31,031 nt of DNA from an uncultured Collinsella sp. (GTDB lineage: Bacteria > Actinomycetota > Coriobacteriia > Coriobacteriales > Coriobacteriaceae): positions 1-31,031 of the forward strand of contig CABUUK010000021.1 of assembly GCA_902494765.1 (NCBI GenBank), in the 5' to 3' direction. How positions within the stretch are numbered: position 1 is the first letter of the stretch; each line of letters opens with the position of its first letter. A model generated the notes under the pieces. That model was not told the DNA's origin and did not search any database. It worked only from the letters and a program-made list of their open reading frames with translations. Positions 25,988 through 31,031 of the stretch are shown piece after piece. The position numbers were made by a program, and so were the translations under genes.

Positions 25988-26017
25988 CGCGACCACTGAC
26001 TGTACCGTGGGCTGTTC

Positions 26018-26089
26018 GCCCCGGTCTTTCCTTTCCCTATCGCTCACGCGCTTCGCGAGGGTCGCGCTAGGCAAAGGAAAGGCCGGGGC
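26018..26089. repeat. Large hairpin downstream of the transaldolase gene
   Basis: Arms 26018-26034 and 26073-26089 pair at 16 of 17 positions, with a GC-rich 38-base interior that can fold further. There is no T run, so it is either an mRNA 3'-end stabiliser or an intergenic palindromic element. Nothing else is seen in the 25988-26312 gap except the palindrome at 26240. Confidence 0.6.
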
Positions 26090-26239
26090 TGCCGACACGA
26101 ACTTGCCAATAGGTTCTGAGCTGAATAAGACTTGCCTGGTGCTGTCTCTTTGATGGGGCGGCGCCTTTTTGTTATCGCCGGGAAAGGGGTGCGACGCAAG
26201 CGGGGCGACGCTCACACGGATATCTTCGCCTTCGGGGCA

Positions 26240-26251
26240 TGTTGCGCAACA
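26240..26251. promoter_or_regulatory. 12-bp palindrome upstream of the first DUF6273-like gene
   Basis: TGTTGCGCAACA is a perfect palindrome 73 bp before the ATG. The same 12-mer stands 74 bp before the paralogous gene's ATG. Flanking bases (TTCGG before, AGTTTG after) are also shared. Possible operator for a dimeric regulator, or simply part of a duplicated leader. Confidence 0.55.
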
Positions 26252-26312
26252 AGTTTGGTTGCCTTGGGCCTAGCCTTGAATTACGAAAGGAAAACGAAAG
26301 GAAGGAGACCCC

Positions 26313-27164
26313 ATGTTCTGCCCCAAATGCGGTACCAAGAACATCGACGAGGCCAAGTTCTGTGTGGCTTGCGGCAATCCGCTTCCCGCGGTAGCTGCCG
26401 AAACTGCCCCCCCCTCAGGCAAAACCGGTAATCCGGCTGTAGCCCCAGACATAGCGCCTGGTGTCGCGGCCGCGCCGCAGTCTGCAAATGTACAGCCCGC
26501 CAGTAAAGCTGGTGGCAAGAAGAAACTGCCTTTCATCATTGGAGGCGCGGCAGCCGGCGTCATCGCTCTCGTGTTGATTGCCGTCTTCGTCGCCATTCCT
26601 ACGTTCAACAAGAACCCTTTCGTGGGCTGCCAGGTGGGCGATAAGGTTAAGTTTGGCTCCTATGAGCAGGACGGTGATATCTTAAACGGCAAGGAGCCCA
26701 TCGAGTGGCGTGTCCTGGCGGTCGAGGGTGACCGTGCCTATGTTGTGAGCCAAAAGGCTCTCGATGCCCATGCTTTCAACGAAGATGCGGATGACGGTAA
26801 CGACTGGAACTCCTCCGACCTCAAGGCGTGGCTTGAAGACGACTTTGCTTCCCAGGCCTTTACGGGCGACGAGATGAGGGAGATTGACGGAGCTCCTACG
26901 CTGCTTTCCGCCGATGAGGTAAATGAGTACTTTCATTCCGATGTCTATCGTATGTGCATGCCGACCCAGCAGGCTTTGAACAACGGTGCTTGGACAATGG
27001 AGGGCGGCATCTACGGCAGCACGTGCTGCTGGTGGCTTCGCTCGCCGGGTGACGAGTCGTACCTCGCGGCCAATGTTGGCCTAGTCGGCGATGTATACTC
27101 CGACGGCGACTACGTGGACCGATCGGACTACGCCGTCCGCCCTGCTTTATGGATTAATCTGTAA
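26313..27164 (+). CDS. Zinc-ribbon, single-span membrane protein with DUF6273-like lectin-fold domain (paralogue 1)
   Basis: Protein of 283 residues. A zinc ribbon has Cys 3, 6, 17 and 20. An Ala/Pro-rich linker leads to one membrane helix (about 73-95). The outer part begins with KFGSYEQDGDI and runs to the C-terminus as a DUF6273-like domain. Its last 44 residues, from W240, follow the pattern WWLRSPG, variable block, AANV, variable, G, variable, V, variable, ending AVRPALWINL. This resembles variable regions of DGR target proteins with a C-type-lectin fold. AGGAAGGAG precedes the ATG. Together with the paralogue at 27693 it arose by tandem duplication that includes the leader and 3' flank. 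Likely a surface receptor-like protein; ligand unknown. Confidence 0.85.
   Translation: MFCPKCGTKNIDEAKFCVACGNPLPAVAAETAPPSGKTGNPAVAPDIAPGVAAAPQSANVQPASKAGGKKKLPFIIGGAAAGVIALVLIAVFVAIPTFNKNPFVGCQVGDKVKFGSYEQDGDILNGKEPIEWRVLAVEGDRAYVVSQKALDAHAFNEDADDGNDWNSSDLKAWLEDDFASQAFTGDEMREIDGAPTLLSADEVNEYFHSDVYRMCMPTQQALNNGAWTMEGGIYGSTCCWWLRSPGDESYLAANVGLVGDVYSDGDYVDRSDYAVRPALWINL
27030..27164 (+). other. Candidate DGR-type variable region, paralogue 1
   Basis: Codons from the WW pair to the stop. Fixed positions (WWLRSPG, AANV, G, V, VRPAL) alternate with runs that differ between the paralogues. Most of the variable codons end in C (GAC, TAC, CTC, GGC, GTC, TCC), as expected if AAC template codons were mutated at A, but several end in G or A and the genome favours C at third positions, so this is suggestive only. 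Confidence 0.4.
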
Positions 27165-27180
27165 TCTAAAAATCTTCTAA

Positions 27181-27378
27181 TCTCTATCTATCAAGTATCC
27201 AAAACGATACAGCTCCGAGCTGGCAGTCATCGCCAAGGCCAAAGACCTTGCCGACTATGTGTTTGGTGCAACGCGCAAGTCGCCCAAGGTCTTTCGCTTT
27301 ACCTTTGTCTTGCGCATGGCTTCCAGCACGAAGCATCGGTATTTTTTAATCGCTTGTCCTCGTAGTCCGAGCCCTTAA
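27181..27378 (+). pseudogene. Remnant of an Avd-like four-helix-bundle protein gene
   Basis: The frame open from 27181 to the TAA at 27376 has no credible start codon or ribosome binding site. Its part from 27196 to 27318 translates to a segment containing AKAKDLADYVFGATRKSP and KVFRFTFVLRM, which matches the N-terminal half of the four-helix-bundle family that includes the DGR accessory protein Avd. After that the sequence becomes unrelated and stops at about 60 codons, where the family normally has about 115-125. It lies directly after the candidate variable region of paralogue 1, the position avd holds in DGR cassettes. Recognition is by motif memory. Confidence 0.55.
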
Positions 27379-27618
27379 GGGTCCCACCAACAAAAATCGA
27401 GTTATGCGGCCTCTGATTGCCGCCGGGATTGCCAATGTGGCTGAAAAATGTCTTGTATCGCATCTCTGTGGGTGTCAATGCGGGACATTTGTGGAATATC
27501 TGACGCCTATTTGTTGCGTTTGGTGCTTTGAAGGGGCGTCATCGTGGCCCAACGAGGCCGTATAACTCAAAAAATGCAGGTGAGCATCCGGCGGAGTGGC
27601 GTTTCGGGCTTCGGCGCA

Positions 27619-27630
27619 TGTTGCGCAACA
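27619..27630. promoter_or_regulatory. 12-bp palindrome upstream of the second DUF6273-like gene
   Basis: The identical TGTTGCGCAACA as at 26240-26251, here 74 bp before the ATG. The remaining 27379-27618 stretch holds no recognisable gene; a 59-codon minus-strand frame there is not supported by any family resemblance. Confidence 0.55.
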
Positions 27631-27692
27631 AGTTTGTACTGCCACGATCTAGTCTTGTGGGTGCGGAAGAAGATTGAGGAAGGGAGAACCCC

Positions 27693-28511
27693 ATGTTCTG
27701 TCCCAAGTGCGGTACCAAGAACATTGACGAGGCCAGGTTCTGCGGCGCATGCGGCACGCCGCTTGACGCGAACGCCGGCATGCCCGCGCCGCGGGCGGCG
27801 AACGCCTTCGCGCCCGCGCCGCAGGTCGCCCGGGTGCAGCAATCTGCCGCGACCGGCGGCAAGAATGCCCTGCCCCTCCTCATCGCCGGCGCCGCTGCCA
27901 GCTTCATCGTCGTCGTGCTGATCGTCGTCTTCGTCGTTGTTCCTGCCTTTAACGAGAACTTTAACAAGAATCCTTTTAAGGGCTGCCAGAAGGGCGATGT
28001 GGTCGAGTTTGGCTCCTACGAACAAGACGGCGACATCTCAAACGGCAAGGAGCCCATTGAGTGGCGCGTCCTGTCGGTCACGGGCGACAGAGCCCTTGTC
28101 GTAAGTCAAAAGGCCCTTGATGCCCAAGCGTACTATGAGGATGAGGATGAGTTGGAGGACTGTTTCTACAACCTCGACGCATGGCTCGAGAACGATTTTG
28201 CTTCCCAGGCCTTTACGGGCGATGGGATGAAGGTGATCGATGAAGCCCCTAGGCTGCTTTTCGAAGAAGAGGCAACTGACTACTTTATGTCCGACGAAGA
28301 CCGTATCTGTATGCCGACCCAGCAGGCAATAAACAACGGTGCTTGGATATGGGACGACAACGGCGCGTGCGGCTGGTGGCTTGATTCGTCGTGGTATTCT
28401 GGCTTGTACGGCGCGAATTTCGTCGGCGCGGACGGCGTCGTGGACTCCGACGGTCGCAACGTGCCCAGCACGGACCTCGCCATCCGTCCTGCTATGGAGG
28501 TTAATCTGTAA
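27693..28511 (+). CDS. Zinc-ribbon, single-span membrane protein with DUF6273-like lectin-fold domain (paralogue 2)
   Basis: Protein of 272 residues with the same layout as the gene at 26313: Cys 3, 6, 17 and 20, one membrane helix (about 60-83), then the outer domain starting EFGSYEQDGDI. The first 14 residues are identical to the paralogue and the GKEPIEWRVL block is shared. The C-terminal segment from W228 differs most: WWLDSSW in place of WWLRSPG, one residue longer, and AIRPAMEVNL at the end, so the lectin-like surface has diverged, including positions usually fixed. GAAGGGAG precedes the ATG. The 3' flank (AATCTGTAATCT, then AATCTTCTAAT) is shared with the paralogue. Linker codons are more GC-rich than in paralogue 1. 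Confidence 0.84.
   Translation: MFCPKCGTKNIDEARFCGACGTPLDANAGMPAPRAANAFAPAPQVARVQQSAATGGKNALPLLIAGAAASFIVVVLIVVFVVVPAFNENFNKNPFKGCQKGDVVEFGSYEQDGDISNGKEPIEWRVLSVTGDRALVVSQKALDAQAYYEDEDELEDCFYNLDAWLENDFASQAFTGDGMKVIDEAPRLLFEEEATDYFMSDEDRICMPTQQAINNGAWIWDDNGACGWWLDSSWYSGLYGANFVGADGVVDSDGRNVPSTDLAIRPAMEVNL
28374..28511 (+). other. Candidate DGR-type variable region, paralogue 2
   Basis: Equivalent of 27030-27164. Aligned to paralogue 1 with a one-codon gap, differences cluster in the blocks expected to vary, but some scaffold positions differ too (RSPG to DSSW, VRPAL to IRPAM). This looks like an older or decayed variable region. Confidence 0.35.
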
Positions 28512-28545
28512 TCTGATAATCTTCTAATTTATATTTCCAAAAAAG

Positions 28546-28585
28546 AGGGGCTCGGACGTCCGTTGAGACATCCGGGCCCTTTGCT
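28546..28585 (+). terminator. Terminator after paralogue 2
   Basis: GGGCTCGGA pairs with TCCGGGCCC (one G-U pair) around a loop of about 15 bases, followed by TTTGCTC. It lies between converging genes and may also serve tex. Confidence 0.5.
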
Positions 28586-28605
28586 CGTGGTGTGTCTTGT
28601 GTGCG

Positions 28606-30753
28606 CTACTTTCCCTGCACCATGGTGAGGGAGATCTTTTTGCGGTCGCGATCGACCTTTTCGACCCACACCTTTACCGTGTCGCCGACGCGCACCACGT
28701 CGCTCGGGTGTTTGACGAAGCGGTTGGCCAGCTTGGAGATGTGCACGAGGCCGTCCTGGTGCACACCCACGTCGACGAAGGCGCCAAAGTCGACGACGTT
28801 GCGCACCGTGCCCTTGAGTTCCATGCCGGGCTCCAGGTCGTCGATGGAAAGCGCCGAGCGGCTAAAGACTACCTCGGGCGCGTCGTCGCGCGGGTCGCGG
28901 CCGGGCTTCTTGAGCTCGTTGACGATGTCGATGAGCGTGAGGGTGCCGCAGTCCAGATTGCTTGCCAGCGTCGAGATGCTGCCCAGACGGCGCTCGATGT
29001 CGGGTACGCCGCCGCGGCTGAGCTCGCTTGCTTTAACGCCGGCGCGTTCCAAGACGGCCGTTGCCACCTCGTAGCTCTCGGGGTGGACGCTCGTGGCGTC
29101 GAGCGGGTTCTTGCCGCCGCTGATGCGCAGGAAACCCGCGGCGTTGAGGTATGCCTTGGGTCCCAGCTTGGGTACCTTCTTGAGCTGGCGTCGATCGGTA
29201 AAGGCGCCGTTTTCCTCGCGGTAGGCCACGATGTTCTTGGCTACGCTCGGCGTGATGCCCGATACGTATCCCAGCAGGCTCGCGCTTGCGGTGTTGACGT
29301 CGACGCCCACGCGGTTGACGACGTCCTCCACCACGTGGCCCAGGGTGCGCGAGAGTTCGGTCTGGTCAAGGTCGTGCTGGTATTGGCCCACGCCGATGGA
29401 CTGGGGCGGAATCTTGACGAGCTCTGCCAGCGGGTCCTGCAGGCGACGACCCAGGCTCATGGCACCGCGTACGGTGACATCCAGATCGGGGTATTCCTGG
29501 CTGGCGAGCTCGGAGGCGGAGTACACCGATGCGCCGGCCTCGTTGACGATGGTGTAGCGCAGCCCGGGCGCCTGCTCGGTGATGAACTCCGAGACAACTT
29601 CTTCGGTCTCGCGGCTGGCAGTGCCGTTGCCGATGACGATGGTGTTGACGCTGTCCTTCTTGACGAGGCGGGCGAGCTCGCGCTTGGTGCCGGCGACGTC
29701 GTGGCGCGGCTTGGTGGGGTAGACCACGCCATGGTCGAGCAGCTTGCCGGTCTCGTCCATGACGGCGACCTTGCAGCCGGTGCGGTAGCCCGGATCGAGT
29801 GCAAGCACGCGGGCGCCGCGCACGGGGCGTGCCGAGAGCAGGCCCTCGAGATTCTTGGCAAAGACGTTGATGGCCTCGGTCTGGGCGCGAACGGTGAGCT
29901 TAGCACGGGCCTCGCGCTCCAGCGAGGGAGCCATGAGGCGCTTGTAGCCGTCGGCGATGGCGGCATCGAAGATGGGAGCAAACACGCCCTGGCGTCGGGG
30001 CCAACGGCTGCCGAGGCGTGCCGTGGCGGCAGCGCCGTCGACGTTCACGCGCACGCGGAGCTTGCCCTCGCGCTCACCGCGGTCGATAGCCAACACGCGG
30101 TGGTTGGGTATACGGCGCAGCGGCTCGTCAAAGTTGTAGTAGGGCTCGTAGGGAGTCTTTTCGGCGGGGTCGGTGGCCTCGACGACGATGTCGGCGGTGT
30201 TTTGCGTAAAGGCGCGCAGGTCGGCGACGTTCTCGGGATCTTCGGCTACCGTCTCGGCCACGATGTCGGCGGCGCCGGCGAGCGCCTTCTCGGGCGTGTC
30301 GAAGCCGGCCTCCTCGTTGACGTATGCCGCGGCGGCGTCGAGCGCGCTGCCCTTGGCCGAGGCCTGCATGATGATCATGTTGGCGAGCGGCTCCAGACCT
30401 GCCTCGCGGGCCTTCTGCGCGCGGGTCATGCGCTTTTTGCGGTAGGGCTTGTAGAGGTCCTCGACACGCTGGAGTTGCGTGGCCTCGCGAATCTGCTGCT
30501 CGAGTTCGGGCGTGAGTTTGCCCTGGGCGTCGATGAGCAGAATGACGTCCTTTTTACGCTGCTCAAGATTGCGCAGGTAGGACAGGCGTTCGTCGAGGGC
30601 GCGTAGGGCAACGTCGTCCATGCCGCCCGTGGCTTCCTTGCGGTAGCGCGAGATAAAGGGGATGGTGTTGCCCTCGTCGATGAGCTTGACGGCTGCCTCG
30701 ACGTTGGCGGCCTTAAGGTTGAGCTCGCGGGCGAGCTGGGCGATAAGATCCAT
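28606..30753 (-). CDS. tex: Tex family RNA-binding transcription accessory protein
   Basis: Cytoplasmic nucleic-acid-binding protein of 715 residues, a broadly conserved factor linked to transcription and RNA metabolism. Domain order fits Tex: N-terminal helical region (FISRYRKEATGGMDD at about 33-47), a YqgF-like RNase-H fold with LDPGYRTG (D320), helix-hairpin-helix segments at about 470-560, and a C-terminal S1 domain (about 637-712, GTVRNVVDFGAFVDVG). Length is near the usual 720-780. ATG 30753 with AAGGAG 5 bases upstream is chosen; the longer frame up to 30816 runs through the ribosome binding site. Confidence 0.93.
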   Translation of the reverse strand: MDLIAQLARELNLKAANVEAAVKLIDEGNTIPFISRYRKEATGGMDDVALRALDERLSYLRNLEQRKKDVILLIDAQGKLTPELEQQIREATQLQRVEDLYKPYRKKRMTRAQKAREAGLEPLANMIIMQASAKGSALDAAAAYVNEEAGFDTPEKALAGAADIVAETVAEDPENVADLRAFTQNTADIVVEATDPAEKTPYEPYYNFDEPLRRIPNHRVLAIDRGEREGKLRVRVNVDGAAATARLGSRWPRRQGVFAPIFDAAIADGYKRLMAPSLEREARAKLTVRAQTEAINVFAKNLEGLLSARPVRGARVLALDPGYRTGCKVAVMDETGKLLDHGVVYPTKPRHDVAGTKRELARLVKKDSVNTIVIGNGTASRETEEVVSEFITEQAPGLRYTIVNEAGASVYSASELASQEYPDLDVTVRGAMSLGRRLQDPLAELVKIPPQSIGVGQYQHDLDQTELSRTLGHVVEDVVNRVGVDVNTASASLLGYVSGITPSVAKNIVAYREENGAFTDRRQLKKVPKLGPKAYLNAAGFLRISGGKNPLDATSVHPESYEVATAVLERAGVKASELSRGGVPDIERRLGSISTLASNLDCGTLTLIDIVNELKKPGRDPRDDAPEVVFSRSALSIDDLEPGMELKGTVRNVVDFGAFVDVGVHQDGLVHISKLANRFVKHPSDVVRVGDTVKVWVEKVDRDRKKISLTMVQGK

Positions 30754-30807
30754 GGGACTCCTTGCGTTTAAGGTGCGTTTGCAGCACAGAGCTACCAAGG
30801 ATACCAC

Positions 30808-31030
30808 CCGTCCCAAAAGACTGTTTTGGGCCGTGCCACGAAAACGGCCTATCTACTACGTTTAACCCGTATGGGCCGACCATCCCCCGGTTTTCCGAAA
30901 ATACGCAAGCCGTCTACCTGCACTGATAATTGTTCTCGGGGGAAGCGGGCACTGCGGGGCGCGGCAACGGCGCGCGATTTCCGCGTCGCAGCGCTACCCT
31001 GATGCTGAATGCCGGGACGATGACCCACCG
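30808..31030. repeat. Right terminal copy of the dispersed inverted repeat
   Basis: 30913-31030 is the exact reverse complement of 1-118. The inward part 30808-30912 matches about 119-228 less well. A CCCAAAA/TTTTGGG stem (30812-30830) lies at its inner edge, just upstream of tex. No gene is seen between 30754 and the window end. Confidence 0.85.
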
Positions 31031-31031
31031 A

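Noticed and set aside
27379..27560. DGR template repeat or reverse transcriptase remnant
   Set aside because: No stretch resembles the candidate variable regions with A-rich codons, and no RT motif such as YxDD is visible in any frame. A 59-codon minus-strand frame there resembles nothing I recognise.
28597..30606. 669-codon plus-strand frame opposite tex
   Set aside because: Antisense shadow; the minus strand encodes a complete Tex protein with all domains.

Overview
The window is a GC-rich stretch with about fifteen intact protein genes, a 4.5S signal recognition particle RNA and an unusual amount of repeated non-coding DNA. Codon use, the two LAXTG-type cell wall anchored proteins (both LANTG), the Kup/KdpDE-like cluster and the style of the intergenic repeats suggest a gut actinobacterium of the class Coriobacteriia, most likely Collinsella. 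That is inferred from gene style, not from a marker gene. Both ends of the window carry the same 118-bp sequence in inverted orientation, with weaker similarity running about 100 bp further inward. The window is therefore probably a whole contig that stops in a dispersed repeat at each end.

Layout. 1-954: terminal repeat, ffs (4.5S RNA) with a clear promoter, then about 500 bp of hairpins and terminators without a gene. 955-1965 (-): coiled-coil surface protein with a LANTG anchor. 2142-5843 (+): the two half-transporters of a heterodimeric ABC exporter. 5871-7136 (-): an AAA ATPase with a DUF4143 domain, preceded by a 23-bp tandem array. 7474-8031 (+): flavodoxin-family protein. 8132-12991: a 1365-residue secreted, LANTG-anchored protein gene enclosed by two arrays of the same 61-62-bp palindromic repeat. 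13234-15534 (-): lipoteichoic-acid-synthase-like membrane phosphoglycerol transferase. 15749-16624 (+): nitroreductase-family protein. 16783-21523 (+): Kup potassium transporter, a 64-residue membrane protein, a terminator, then a KdpD-like kinase and KdpE-like regulator. 21619-24186 (-): RlmKL-type 23S rRNA methyltransferase whose first methyltransferase half looks inactivated. 24262-25987 (+): HAD phosphatase and a transaldolase-family enzyme. 26313-28511 (+): two paralogous zinc-ribbon/membrane/DUF6273-like proteins. 28606-30753 (-): Tex RNA-binding protein.

The most interesting part is 26240-28540. The two paralogues end in a C-type-lectin-like segment whose pattern of fixed and variable positions resembles the variable regions of diversity-generating retroelement (DGR) targets. 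Between them lies a broken gene resembling the DGR accessory four-helix-bundle protein Avd. No template repeat or reverse transcriptase was found, so this is either a decayed DGR cassette or a target outpost served from elsewhere. Both paralogues also share a 12-bp palindrome 73-74 bp before the start codon and a conserved 3' tail.

Functionally the window is a mix of housekeeping genes (ffs, rlmKL, tex, transaldolase), potassium homeostasis (kup with KdpDE-like control) and envelope genes (ABC exporter, LTA-synthase-like enzyme, LANTG proteins, membrane lectin-like proteins).
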